Source: Mimachlamys varia
Lineage: Eukaryota > Mollusca > Bivalvia > Pectinida > Pectinidae
Length of the DNA stretch: 64,000 nt
Direction of reading: 5' to 3'
Assembly: GCA_947623455.1 (NCBI GenBank)
Contig: OX392542.1
Location: 11,353,625 to 11,417,624 of the forward strand
A program made the translations under genes and the position numbers. This document shows, piece by piece, positions 10,850 through 24,527 of this stretch. Positions within the stretch are counted from its first letter, which is position 1. Each line of letters starts with the position of its first letter. The notes below the pieces were generated by a model. That model saw nothing but the letters and a program-made list of their open reading frames with translations, had not been told where the DNA came from and did no database searches.

Positions 10850-13800
10850 ATGGCTGCCGCTAGCACGCGCTTTCCACTTCCGGTGATCATGCTCGTGATT
10901 GACTGCTGGGAAGGTATTGGATAATCTGGTCCATTTTTGGCCGGTGTTAGTCTGGAAATATATCGTTATCTCTTCAACTCACGCGATAGCGTCCGCTAAA
11001 AAGGGAAACAAACTCAAAAATAACATGTTATATAAAACTAATCAGAACTAGAGATTATGCATGGATCTATGTACTTCTAAAACAAAACATTTCCAATAAT
11101 TTTTCAAATTATTTCATGTTTTACAGGACACGAGATGGCGCAGTGCCCGGAGGAGGCGGGGTCTTTTAAATGTAAACAATGCTCGGACTCAACCTTCCAG
11201 CCGGACAGAAATGTTTGGGGGGATAAATGCCGTCTCAGGTAAAATGTTACTGTTATTCATTTAATATTGGTGGTAACAATTATTTGTTATTTAGTTGATA
11301 TCGGGGTTACAAAAATAATGCTGTTCTGAGTTTTTCCAGAACTGAAGCAATTCCGCCATATATTTAAGTGTAAACGCAGGGCGAAATATTAAGCAACTTC
11401 AATAAGGGGAAATAATCTGTCCAGGTCATGTGGAATACAGGTTTCTACGATTGGAATGTAATATTTTGATTGGTTCATTTCTGGAATTATAAAGGTCAAT
11501 GTTAATACGAGTGGGAATCGCTGTAAATGATGTAAGATGTTAGGCTTTTCATGTGTCCGTTCCGATGGACTGATGTGTCCGTTTCGATGGACTGATTACA
11601 TGAGTTAACGTGATCGTCCCTTGTTATAATTTTATACTTTTTTCATCTATGTAGGAAAGTTTGTAATTCCCGCCCTAACATGACCTACAAGGACTATGGC
11701 AGTACCATCAGGGACGCAGACTGCAAGTGTAGACCTGGATATCACTTCGAAAACATAGACCAACGCGCATGCGTACCAAATAAAGTCTGCGATAAAGGAT
11801 ACGGTCAAGGCGATTATGGTAAATAGTTTTTCTATTTATAAATAGGAAATGTAATTAAAATGGCTTTGCACACTTGTTATATGTAAGATGAATTTGAAAA
11901 AAAAAAAATTAATTCAACCCACTTTCAAATAGAAATGAAGTGACTTCAGTTGAATAATATTAAAAAATGTAAATGTATTTTGTTTCTACGAAACATTCCT
12001 GATGATAAAAAGCATAGCTAAGATTAATGCCTGGTGAATATGTACTAGCTTTAACCACATCGAGCCACACTAATATTAGAGACGCTCGGAACTCATGTTT
12101 TCTATTATAAGTGAACACTGTAGTCGTGGATATACATTTAATATTCTAGACCCGTTTATTTTGCAACATGTTGGGTCTTTACAAACATTACATTTATATT
12201 AACTCGAAAAAACCGGTTCTGGCCATCCTAAATGTACATGGTATAAACGGCTAAAAGTGGATATGATATATACCATCTCATTAGTAGCATTTAGTCACAT
12301 GTTCTTCTTTGACTTTGTCATTGGTTTCTTGGCTAATGTTGACTGTATGTTGTTGATTCTGTTTTACAGGGAAATGTGAGAAGTGCATTGACCTTAACAT
12401 GTATTCCGATAAAAAGGACAAAATCCAAACGTGCCAGCCCTTAACAAAGTAAGTATAACATTGCACGTGTATTTAGATATATATGTATATAACTGTACCA
12501 TATGTACGTTATAACAAAGTATAGCATTACACGTGTATTTAGATACAATGTATATTACCATATATACGTTATTTTAAACAGATATATGCTATGCATGAAA
12601 TAATATACAAAGGAAGACATCAGCCATTAATTACATTAAAACGCCTGGATACATGTTTGTGTGGTTACATCTGCTCGCTATGTTGTTCTGTGTAAAAACA
12701 GTCTTCAGTCATTACTGCCATTTTACAAGCTAAATTGTAATATAGCTTTTAGCGCAACAATATAAAGGTCGTTAACCGAAATCGGAATTCGTAGCTTGAT
12801 ACTCAATGGAATTGGCAAATAATAACGTTAGAACCAAAAAATGTGATCTTTAGCAAATGTTTTCGTGTTTTGCTTTAAGATTGAAGAGTTGTAATGGCTG
12901 TTATCAGTATCGATCACAGTCTGAACGTTCAATTCTATTCGGACTGCAACCAGCAGCATATCTTCTACAACAGCCTTCCCCAAATCGCATTTTATATTTC
13001 CCAGTGAACGCTGATCTTGAAAATAAATGTTTCATTGAAAGCTGTGTGTTACGCAATTGGAATAGTTGACAGGCTTATTTTTGAAAAATCGAAATTGACT
13101 GCGAGCCCGCATGCAGCGGTCTTTGTTGGCGTGTCTCTGGCACACACACACATAGGTAGGATGTACACTGTTCGAGCATCTAAAACATGCCACAAGGGCA
13201 TACAGCGACGTACAGCGACGGCTTCCCAAAAAGCCAACTTCAAAATCGATAGTCTTTTCATTGTTTTGAACACCACTGTTCAGAATTGAATGTACACAAG
13301 CAAATTTCGCCTTGGCTGACTTAACTTTGGTTGATTCTGTTCAGTTTAAATTCAGTTTAATTGTAAATCCTGTCTGCATTAGCTTGTATTGGTATTGACT
13401 GAAAAAAGGACCATGTTGTAATTGGAAAAACAAGTACATTACTAAGAAAGCTGAAATTCGTCGAGACAATTTGAGCGAGTGCTTTTAAAGAATTTATAAC
13501 ATTAAGAATTTAGTGATTTTATTGTGTTTATTCCTTGCTAGAAATGTTTTCTATTCTTGAACACAAATTAACTGCTAATGATGAATTGACGGTAGATTTG
13601 TTCACGAGAAAGTTATAAACATTACATATATTCGCCCTACGATATTCCTGGGTTTTTAAAGTTTCACTCTATCATAGAGAGTCCATAGAAAGGGCATGGC
13701 TTTACACACCACAGTAGATCATTTCCTTTAACACAAACACTGAGATATGTCATGGTTTCACACAAGACCTGAATATCAACAGTGCTTCAATTAACACCGA

Positions 13801-16800
13801 TATAACCCATTGTTTTACATGAAACATTGACAATCTTGAGTCATCCCCTTGCTCCACGCAACACCTGGATATGTCTTATATTCACGCAAAGGCTGGTGTA
13901 TTCAGAGACATAAACTTGCGTCACAAAACACCAATATAACAACGATTTCAAACAAGTCCTGAGCAATCAAAATGCATGCGATATCTTCACATAACACTGA
14001 TACAATCCATTGTTTCACACATGATCTAGTACGGTCAAAGCCACACCATAACTTTACTCTTACGAAATCTAATGCAACCCAGAGACATGCCATGCTTTCA
14101 CAACACCGATACAACGTATGATTTCACACAAGAACAAATACTATTTCAGAATATATTACAATCAAGAACTATACAAAAGCTTTAAGCAACAACACACTCC
14201 ATGATTTCACACAAGAACTATTACTCTTTCAGAAAATAATACATTCTAGAAATTTACATTTTTAAGGTTTTAAACAACAACACAATCCATTGTTTTACCC
14301 CAGACATCATGCGTTTACAATGCATATTTTTTCACATGATATAATACTCGCACAAAGTCTTATTCAATCCAAAGACATGCCGTACACGACAATAATATAA
14401 TACATGGTTTACAATTAGTTGTACAATGGTTTACAAACTAGTTTTATTTTACTTCTAAATTCATAAATTAAAGGGGTTTTACGCACCTGACCCTTCTGCT
14501 TTTACATTAGTTTAGAACTTTTGGCCCATAGCATCACTGAAGAGTCCTAGGAGGACGAAACAGCTGTATGGTGCAGTTTAATTCATTTTTTCGGCATATT
14601 GTATCTATTACTAAATTTAAAAGGTGCATCACATTTATGTGTTACGTCATCTTTACACATGATTTAATACAATCAAGAGACATGTCATAGTTTCACCAAT
14701 AACCTTCACCATCCAGAGTCTTAATTAACACAACATAAGTTGATCACACCGTGTAGCCGTAGGTTACCGTATCTACGTCACACCTGCCTTTTCACAGCTT
14801 TCCACTTCCACTTAATTACTTTATCACAAACATTTGATACACGAGGCAAAACCAAGCCAGCCTGTCGGCACCAACAGTGAGATACTCGCCACTTTCTATA
14901 AATAGCGGCGTGGTTCTGATCTTTTTAGCTTCTTTGTCAGTTTGCACGATTCGCCTATCTCCCTATCTGCTTCTTTATCCATCTTTACAGCGAGTTGCTG
15001 GTCTATCTCTCTATCAGACATACTACGAACACATGTTATTGTCCCTCTGTCTTCATGTCAACAAATGTGGAGTTTTATCCTGTTATCATGTAGATACAGG
15101 ATATGTCTTTTGTTGGGTTCATTTGAATGCTACACCTGTCTATTACATTATCTTACCTGTGTGTTACCAGTATCTTACCTGTGTATTACCTGTACAACAC
15201 ATGTACCTGTGGCTAACAGTTACCTCAACCTTTCCCGTCAGTGGTATACTTCCCAGTCTGCAGTATCACTTAACTCCTATGTCACATATGATGACATATG
15301 CTATCACTCTCTGACAGACCAACTTACTTTTCCTTTTTTCTCGTCCCCCTTATCGTCTGTCTACATACTTGGTCGATCTGTTTGATATCACCAACGCTTC
15401 TTTCATTCAGGTTTTATAAGTTATATATAGTCTAGTTTGATAACATTATCATAACATCTGTGGACAGTTGTCACCGATACCAAACGCAAACGTTTATCAG
15501 CTTTCACGATAATGCAAAGATATATTTGTCTGGAAAGTATTTTGGAAATTCGGCAGGTATACGTGAACCAGGTTTCCATCTGTATATCTTAAAAGCTTCG
15601 GTACCATGCATGTAAAAGTTGAAAATTCGTAAGTGTTCATATATTATACAACTTAAAACATTCAAGACCAAACAGAAACATGTTTAACATCAGCACGTGT
15701 TCTGAAATAGTATGCATTATAACCCGGTATGTCATTGTTCCTTTCAGTTGCGGTATTATGTGTTGTTACATAATTTCACGATGACAACTACTGCATAAAT
15801 TGTTCATTTGAAATATAAAGAAGGCGATTATAAGGATGTGCGTTTTCCTTTTTCTTGGGATTTCCTCGTTTTGCCTAGATTCTGTATTCTGACCTATATT
15901 CATTGATTTTGTAAGCAACTCTGACTGCATTAGTTGTTATGCAATTATGGCCGTATATATTTGTTTGTATGGAACTCTGATCGTATAATTGTTTGTATGC
16001 TGACTGTATGTTTGTTTGTTGTTTTGTAGTTGTGAGAAGGACAGCCGCTGTACTAAAACAAAGAGCAATGGTACATTCGACAACGTGTGCGGCATCAGTA
16101 GAGTGAAAGGTAAGAATCACGTGACTGACACTATCTACAGGTGATCACACCTATTCAAAGTCAAACAAAAATCTTAAGACAGGTAGAGCTGCACTGCGGC
16201 TTGTGTGCAGGAAACATCTTAATGAATGAAGCCAGTCCTCCAAAACGTTTGTCTGAAACTGTTTTTACCAGTTCAAATGAATACAGTTAGTTAGATATCA
16301 TTTTTGGTATATCAGATTAATCTGTTTTGGTAAAATTCTACACATGTCTTTTAGAGGAGCTACATGCCTTTCACGTTAAAAGACGAAGTCTTTTTGACTT
16401 TATGAACATTTTTCATTTTTGGTAAAAACCTACATATGGAATTTAAGGGGAAGTACACGCGTTGCACGTAAATGAAAAACGGCCCATCCTTACAAAGTAT
16501 TTAAGTCATCAAACTTGTGTTATCTCAGTGTCAACAGGGTGTCGGATGTTAATTGATACGTTACACTTGCCAGTAAATCTTGTATGTTTGAATGTTTGAA
16601 AGTTTAAAGCATGCGTAATAAGTTGAGATATATCTCACTCGAAATATCGACTAACTATAGATCAGTGTAATTATATCAACTGAACTGGGGATGCATGTCA
16701 TTAAAGTGAGAGATATCGGGACGAGGCACTGATCAATGTCGTTTATTCCAATTAGACAGCTTAAGTGGCGCTAGGTGTAGGGATAAAGGCGATGGGCTCC

Positions 16801-19800
16801 GGTAGTGTTAGGTCTACTTATCAATATTATACTATTTAAAAGTTTTATGTATGAACAGAAATCGTACATAGCGAAATATAACAAAATAAATAAATTGTCG
16901 AATATAACAAAAAGTTCGAGGAACTAGGTTTCAATGTAGAATATATATGTTTAGAATTAAGAATCATTTTTTGTTTTAAGCATTGATGACTGTTTTAGTT
17001 TCATTGGGGTATGAACAAAAATTGTTTGCAAACTCTATGAATCCGCGTAATTGACATCAAAGCTTATAATTAATTTTTGAAACATGTTTATGTACAATTT
17101 GACTGATCTTACAACGATTTTTTTTTACAAATCAACACGCAACGTCAATTGCCGTATTGTGACGTCACATTTTCGCGCCATTTTCGGATTTTGTTTTTCA
17201 TAAAGGTATGAAAAGAAAATATCAACCTATCAGAAAGCTGCATTCTGCATACAATCAATGGGAAATTAATTATTTGAATATGGACGGCAATTTAGATAAA
17301 TAACCTTAATGAACAGAAATGAAAATTGTTTTCAGAAAAAGGAATGTAAGCGTTACTTTGCATAGTTGAAAACACATTCATTTCATAAGTAAAATTATTG
17401 TCGATGTTGTACGTGTGTGAAACTAAGTTTCCTCTCTTGAAAATTAGAAGGAAACATCGAATGATTAAGATCTTTGTTTGAAACGGTTGAAAGGTTATGT
17501 AGAAACGTGAATAAGAGAGAGTGATTTCACCACCTCCACCGTCCTCGCATCTGGTAAATGTTAAAACCAGAGTTGTAGCAACCATCCACTTAGCAGCATT
17601 CTTGTTCTTCCCCTTCCCGTCTTTAATTGAGCCGTGTATATTCCCAAGGCCCTCGAATTCAACAAGAACGATGAAAGCGAAGAGATACAATTTGAAGCGA
17701 AAATAATCAATCTTTTTAGCTTTGAGAGTTTAAGAAGATGGGTTTTCTTCATCGTTACTTAAAAGTTTCGTGGGTAATTTACTCCGGTCTGTACTTGGTT
17801 GCTATGCCAACCCTTGTGTTTTAAACCAATGAGTGGTTTTGACAACTGTCAGTTGAAACGAAGGTATTGAAATCCGGAGAAGCCGCTGCGGATGTTGGTG
17901 AGAAATGTACATAGATAATGAAGGGTTTCCATGCAATGTTTTGTGAGATGGAAACGATTTATTTGAAGTGATTGCATGTTGCAGACACGTGCGCGCGAGT
18001 TGGTTTCATTTGATAAATACCTTTATGAAGAGGATGTAATGCGTTAACACTTAAGACAATGGAACTAGTTTCATATTTCATGTGTATTTTGTTTTAAAAA
18101 GCTTTAATTATTCTTGTAGTCTCAAACAGCAAATTTGTTTTCCAAATCATTAATTGTATTATAACACAATCCTATTTTTATTAAAAACCTTTGATTATAT
18201 TTGGAATGACCTTTAAAGGAGGATATGCACCTACAAACAATGAAACACGCCGTAACATTTTGTGTGTTATTTACGTGGTGGGTGTCGCTTATTCTTCCGG
18301 AACACCTGGTCTTATTCTCTTGTACGTTTACAAGGGTCTCAATGTAAATCTTTCCCTTTTGTTCATATTTTGCCCCTAGTTCAACAGATTTTAAGTTCGG
18401 ATTATGGTTTTGTTGACGCTTCGGTATTCTCTTTGTTTACATTTACATTGTTGTGTAGGTCAGAATAATTTTGTAAACGAAAACATGTCTCTAAATAAAG
18501 ATAAATATTCATCATGTGGTACCACTACCCTTTTCTTTCAGATGTGTCTAAATGTGAAAATGCGACTGCTGATAATGCTATGGGAAGTGACCAGGGTTTC
18601 CTCACTACTGGGGCAGTCATTGGCCTGATTGTCGGATCCGTCGTTGTCGTTTTCTTCATCATCTTCATCTTCATCTGTCTCCGCCGCCGACGACAGTCAC
18701 GTAACGTAGAGGACCCGCTGACTGAAGACCAATTTAAAAAGTTAATGGAACGAATTATTGAAAAGTCGGACGAGGAAGAAGCGTATTGTAAAAAAGGTAG
18801 GCCCTGTTTGTTGACTTGTAATGGATGTAAGCAGCAATAATTGGCACGCGGCGGCTGCTACATTATATGTAATTGAAAAAAAAAGTTACTATATTATGAA
18901 ACCAACAGGTCCTGATGGTTTATTTAATGGTTTCGATAGTTGTGTAAATGAGGAAAGATATTGTCCGTGTAAGAATGATTTAACTTGATCAATAAGGTGT
19001 GAGGAGGTTGAACGATAATTTGTAGAAGGTTCATGAACACAATGGCGCCCTATACTGAAATTTCGGCTACCGGAGTTCTTTTCATTTGCGAATTTAAAGT
19101 CATTTCTAGATCATCGTTCGCGACATCATGTATAACTGAATATGTCTAAAGAGGTAAATTCGCGATATAAAACACTGCTGTACCCTGTTGAAACCTTGAA
19201 CATTTTTTTTGTCAAAATTATATAACTTGAAAATCAGCGACGCATGTTTGATTTATGATGTACGGTTGGTGAAATAAGATACATATCCGTGACTGTCATA
19301 ATGATATCAACGTCATAACACTAAATAAAGTTTCAAATTTTCAAGTTTGTAAAGATTACTTACCCAGCCATAAAACAGGAACATATCTATGTCTGTAAGT
19401 CACGACACGTCACGGCGACTATCTTTTTGTTTGGAGGTAGAAAATCAAATGTGTGATTTTTGTTTAAAAATGTCTGTATCATATAATGCTGTGCTGATTC
19501 CAATAACGAACGTTTTTCGATATAAACCGGAAATGTTTGATGCTTGGGGAAAAAAATTAACAAGAAAGTTGTACATTGAAGGGGCGTATGTATGTATGTC
19601 AATGTCTGTATAAGACGACGCTGCTAAACAGGTGTCTATCTTACCTGTCCTAGTGGTGGTCACGTGATATGAGGCTGTGACACTAGAGTAGTAAGGTGGA
19701 CACTAGAACGAGTAAACTATATACCCTAACACTATCGGCGTGACTAATGATAGAGGGTCAGTGAAGTAAAAGTCACTGTAAGCTTTCGTGTCAGACATCA

Positions 19801-21964
19801 TCAGGAGTTTATGTAGGTAAATCGCAGGCTACTTGAGATTTTATATTCAGTGATTCGTACATAATTATAAGGCTGTCACCCCTGGAATGCTTTTGCCCCT
19901 AGCGTGATCGGTTTATTATAGCTCCACATACGTAACTTAAGATTTTATTTACTGAAGTATATCTTCACAAACAAGATGTGAAATTTGTTTTTTTCGGAAA
20001 CAGAATAGTATTTCATAGTTTTATAGCAAATGTTTTTTTAATATATATATGATAGTTCGCACATGTAAATAAAAATAAACATGGTACAGTTACGACAGAA
20101 AATGATACATGTAGTTCGTCGATATATATATAAAACAATCTGACTGCAGTTTATTATCTAATAGGTGTAATAAAAAAAATGTGAACGTTAACTCTAACAG
20201 TTAATGCCACAACTCACAAAATCGTAAGCTTAGCAACACACTCATCAAAATTACATCTTCAATTCTGGAGAGTGAAAATAATGAAATATATGTTGATAAT
20301 GACGTGGATGATGTTTAAATGTTTAAGGGAGCTGTGTTCCCCTCGTTCTACCATATTAAGCCCCCCTAACGAAGTTGGGTTCCTTTTGTAACTGTCACTG
20401 AACCAATAATCACCTCGTCCTGTCTTATTTTGACCAGTGCTGAGTGCGTCGTTTCGGGAGATTGAGGACAGGATAGATCGCCAGAAATGGTCGCTGGCCC
20501 AGGAACTGTTTAGGACCCACTACCAGCCTGCCATGTACGAAGTCATTGTCGATAAATACAAAGGTACGGGCTCTTTACTCTATACTCACGTTCTCTTATA
20601 AAACATTCACTCATTTTCACGTTGTGTAAGAATATCCAAGTCACGTATCTTAAGTAGATTTTTCTGTATTATCGTTTCGTATTTTTAAAGGTTAAAATAT
20701 CATCCAAATTTTCTCTGAAATGTGTTAACTACTAATATATCTAAGGAAAGTTATTATATGCATGTTGATTGATATTAAGGAAATGTTTGTTATTAGTAAT
20801 TAACCTACATGATAGCAACATGTTAGGCTGGATATATATGACATACATTTATAACACCGATTTAAAACACGTATACAACAACAAACAACGGTTATATACA
20901 GTTGTAGCACTTATATAATAATAGACAACAGAGTACGGCGGACACACTAGAGTTTGTTTGTCGGGATTTATAATCGTTTTTAATTTGTTTGCGTTATCTT
21001 ATAAAAAGTGGTTATACTAATCTTCACACTATATTTGTTTTTTTTTAGACAAGGAATGCAAGTTTGCTGTGAATGGTTACCTTCAGGACTGGAGGGAGTA
21101 CATGGGGGAGACAGCTGAGTCTGTGAAGTTCCTGTTTAGATGTCTGAAACAGTGTAGACGAGAAGATATTGTGTACGAGATCTGCAACAAGTTCCGAGAA
21201 GGTACCTAGCATTTCTCAAAAGCTAAACATTTTACAGCTTTTTGTTAAAAATGTATTTGTAATTTTATATACTTATACATACATACTTGTGTTAAAGAAT
21301 ATACCTTCATTCATTTTCAAATATGACTGGACCACATTAAAGCGTGACAATACTCAAAACAATTTTATTCCGATTTACTGTTTATTAATTTAGTTCTGAA
21401 ACATTCGCAATAATTTCTTATATATATATGAGTATTTAACTCATTTACCTTTATAGGTTGAATTACTTCTTTATAAAAAATCAGGGGTGAACGAGTTGAT
21501 GTGAAATATGAATTGAGAGGGGAGAAAAATCATGTATTAATTATTCATGATATTCATTCTAAATAGTTGGCTCTCCTTGCGCAGGCTACCCGGAAGTGGT
21601 GATTGACGCAGAGGCACAACTAGAAAATGGGGTTGTGAAGAAGCGGAAGCCGAATTCGACATACAGCAACGGAATCTTATCCACTCTATTTCCGTGTTCT
21701 AGCTGTGGTAAACACAGGCAACATGGAAACCAAAACAAGCAGGAAAACAATGAAACAAAAGATAAACTTCTCAACCTGGAGTCGTCACCGTCTAAAGAGG
21801 AGAATATGTGTGGCAAAGACGTCGACCTGCAGCCCCAAGATGCCGGTGCTATTTATAGAGATAGGCCTAGTCCAAGTGCGCCGGTCATAGACGAGGCAGG
21901 TCACGTGCACGTGGTTGTTCCGTATAATCGAGCCATGTCCTTCCCAATACAGGCCAGTTCATGA
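10850..21964 (+). CDS. TNF receptor superfamily member with death domain
   Basis: A nine-exon model: 10850-10913, 11127-11238, 11655-11818, 12370-12448, 16030-16109, 18542-18796, 20438-20563, 21049-21201, 21585-21964. Every junction is GT/AG and in phase. The 1413 nt give 470 residues and a stop. Residues 1-22 form a probable signal peptide. Residues 28-160 hold 15 cysteines, including the CKCRPGYHF pattern typical of TNFR cysteine-rich repeats. Residues ~190-213 form a membrane segment followed by RRRR. Residues ~255-344 read as a death domain, with W269 in KWSLAQELF and a later LQDWREYMG. The tail is polar, with a KKRK patch. Known family role: binding of a TNF-like ligand outside the cell and recruitment of death-domain adaptors inside. 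The subclass is not resolved. Exon 1 is the least certain part, because its hydrophobic stretch is short. Intron 4 holds a satellite and a hammerhead element; intron 5 holds a family-B repeat. Confidence 0.9.
13680..14400. repeat. Degenerate satellite, left part
   Basis: Phrases such as TTTCACACAAGACCTGA, AACACCGATATAACCCATTG and CAATCCATTGTTTCACAC recur at roughly 50-70-base intervals with heavy divergence. The same pattern resumes after 14655 (CATGATTTAATACAATCAAG). The array therefore predates the hammerhead unit that now interrupts it. It lies in intron 4 of the receptor gene. Confidence 0.7.
14400..14655 (+). mobile_element. Hammerhead-bearing dispersed unit (retrozyme-like), copy 1
   Basis: A copy of a roughly 250-300-bp family. 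It runs from ACAAACTAGTTTTATTTTAC through AGGGGTTTTACGCACCTG and CATTAGTTTAGAA to the ribozyme at 14531-14574, then GTTTAATTCATT, TGTATCTATTACTAAATTT and AAAAGGTGCA. Other copies lie at 36930-37225, 42955-43255 (minus) and 54925-55065. It has no open reading frame. Small non-coding elements with hammerheads are known as retrozymes and occur in bivalves, so membership in that class is inferred. Confidence 0.75.
14531..14574 (+). ncRNA. Hammerhead ribozyme, complete core
   Basis: All type I hammerhead elements are present. Stem I pairs GCATCA (14531-14536) with TGGTGC (14569-14574), with one wobble pair. The core CTGAAGA (14537-14543) fits CUGANGA. Stem II pairs GTCC (14544-14547) with GGAC (14553-14556) around loop TAGGA. 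GAA lies at 14557-14559. Stem III is the self-complementary ACAGCTGT (14560-14567) with no loop, followed by A14568, the predicted cleavage site after a GUA triplet. A stem III this short is typical of retroelement hammerheads that cleave best as dimers. The fold is read by eye; activity is inferred. Confidence 0.85.
14656..14860. repeat. Degenerate satellite, right part
   Basis: Continues the pattern seen before 14400, with CACATGATTTAATACAATCAAG and CATGTCATAGTTTCACCAATAAC, on the far side of the inserted hammerhead unit. Downstream, 14877-15390 is pyrimidine-rich, with recurring TTACCTGT words and two overlapping long frames that I regard as non-coding. Confidence 0.55.
18285..18430 (+). 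repeat. Dispersed repeat family B in receptor intron 5
   Basis: Contains TTCTTCCGGAACACCTGGTC, TTATTCTCTTGTACGTTTAC, AAGGGTCTCAATGTAAATC, CATATTTTGCCCCTAGTTC and GTTTTGTTGACGCTTCGGTA. It ends about 110 bases before the exon that encodes the membrane segment. Confidence 0.8.
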
Positions 21965-24527
21965 TCACGTGACACTCTCTGTAGTGGATCACGTCAAATG
22001 ATAATATATCAGAAAGGCGACCATTCTATTGTGTTCAACGTTTCATTCATCTGATATAGTGGATCAAAGATCCTAGAAGAACTCGTGACCAGAGTGTGGA
22101 TGTTGTGCTGACACCCAGCACACACCAAAAACGTTCAGAAAAAAACATATATCACCAAAATTGTGTGAATTTATTCAGTGCTGTGACAGAAATCATATGA
22201 CGCTTTTTTACCTGGACAATGGATATAGTTATAAAATCCATGACAAGATATGGGATCGTAAACGCAGTAATGGATAATAATCAAGATGAATTCACTATCA
22301 AATAAATAGTTGAAAACGTCGTTCAAGACAAGCAATTGTTTCCAAGTTCAGTTACAATCAAGCGTCTCTATTTCAAAACAACTTATATTGCAACATAAAC
22401 AAATCCAGTGCAATGTGAAATATGCTATCAAGGTGAATGTTTTGTTTACGTTTCAGTTTCATGTTTAATTGAGAATAAATGTTTTGTTCCACAGGCGGGA
22501 CACTATTATACCAGTGTGAGAGAAAACGAAACTGTATCACAGTTTGATAGTGAACTTATAAAGTTGTGTTTGGCATGAAAGATGCCATGGGCGGGGATAT
22601 TACGCGTCATCACTGAGGAACTGATAAAAATTGACTTTCGCAAGTGAGTGAATCAGAGGATAAAAGGATTGAATGGACATGTGTATACTTTATCGCACGT
22701 TTTAAAAACATATAGCTTTTGGGATCAAGTAATGAATCTTATTGTGTGAAATGAATATTTTTATCATGAATTTAAATGTCGATTTTGTAATAAGTAATGT
22801 TCTGAAGTAAATCGTATGTCTGTTACTGTTTTTTTAATAGATTATCAATGCGTTTTCATCTTTGTCACGTGACATTTTGTAAGCCCTTGGATATCGACAT
22901 GTGCTCAATTAAGATGTCAATGTAAGCAATGACGAGGATTTAGAACAGCAGAGACAAGGAAGGGCTGTGAATAATGAGTATACAATCCACAGACTGGTTA
23001 TAGTTGTGTCCGAGGGAACGATAAAATCATGGAATTTTAAATATTGTTATAACAAAGGACTGGATCATGGGTATACACAGTGAGGGACTGGTATATCATA
23101 ATGACTAGTTTTTCATACATCGGTGCATACATGTACTATTACATTTGGGAACTGCAATATTTAGTATATTATGGAAAACAACACTTATTCATCAGTATTT
23201 GATTCAATTTCAGTGACATTATCCCTTTTATATACAGTTTCATTTTTTCTGATTCAGTTTAACTCTGGAGTGTAGATTTCGGAAACCTCGGACAAACAAT
23301 TTTACTATTATAACGATTTTCAAATTTCAAGCGAATGCAAAATTTCAGTATATGCAAGGAACCTTCAGTTGGCAAAGATTGACTGGATTATTCATTTGTA
23401 AAATAAAGTAGTATATTTTAATGTAGATGTTGTTCAGTTGAATGCAAAAAAATACCTACAATTGCAACTTAAATCATTCGCGTGGACAACATTTTACATC
23501 AGAAACAGGAAAGAAGCTCTCAATAGTGGAGACTAAGGCACAAACGATTCAGATATTTCTCTAGTTCCTTAATCAGAATAGACAGCTGGCTTGTCAATAC
23601 TCTGAAACACAAATGCAAACTGGTTAAACTCGTCCATCCCTAATGTTTCTTATCCATTGTTATTGGGGGACATTTGAATTGGAGGAGATAAACTATGGCC
23701 TCGGGTGTGAATGAGATGAACAGCTACCTGTATGATAAACAATTAAATATTATCAATGCATTCAATCCTGCTGTATTAATAAGTAGTGTAATGCAGAATA
23801 TATGGAGGTATCATGTCCGGGGTAGATTCCATTCGTAACTGGTATTTACAGCCCCACGTTATCTGCCCTAATTAAGGGATATTACACAGTAATAATCCCA
23901 AACCCTGACAAGACCAGTTCATATCTTCTCGTGCGGTTGGCATATGCCTGACGTTGTCATGGAAACTAGACGTAATAACCTGTCATTTCATTATAGATGT
24001 GTCGCTTATCCCGAAGTCTCGGCGGTTTGATATCACGTGATATTTAACGGTTTCCTGATAGGCGTTATCATGCATCGTTTACCTGAAATATAACTATTTG
24101 TAAATATGATGTCGTTAGAAATATTATTTACAGAAATGTATGCTTATCACTCAGATATACGTTTTCTGTCGGGTGCTGTAGTCAACCTAATGGACAGGAT
24201 CACGTGAATATCATATTAACCAATTAAAATTACTTCAGTTTGTATTCATTTTCTAATGATAGATTAATCATTTCATTATTAATAAAACTATTACTACAAA
24301 GTTGTCAGAAGATTTTTGTTACATTTTAATAGAACATACTTACTGGTCAAAACTGTGATTATAGTTTTGGATAGATATAGAGCATTAATATATTTCAAAT
24401 TAAGATGAATTCTATTAATAAGAGTTGCATATTTAAAAAGTGTAACATTAAAAAAATATATAAACGCATTATTCGACAGAGGCTTTCGGTTATTTGCAAT
24501 TAATGAAAAAAATTATATGTTTGCTTA
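21965..24527 (+). other. Probable 3' UTR and downstream flank of the receptor gene
   Basis: Candidate poly(A) signals AATAAA lie at 22474-22479 and 23402-23407. Which one is used cannot be told from sequence alone. No other coding feature was found up to the MITE at 24528. Confidence 0.4.

Noticed and set aside
14877..15385. Two overlapping 145-147-codon frames on the plus strand
   Set aside because: Pyrimidine-rich low-complexity intron sequence with recurring TTACCTGT. No domain, and it lies inside a receptor intron.
17292..17690. 132-codon minus frame
   Set aside because: Lies antisense in receptor intron 5, ends in low-complexity sequence and matches no family.
18191..18628. Alternative small coding frames before the membrane-segment exon
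   Set aside because: They overlap a family-B repeat and the real exon 6 in other frames.
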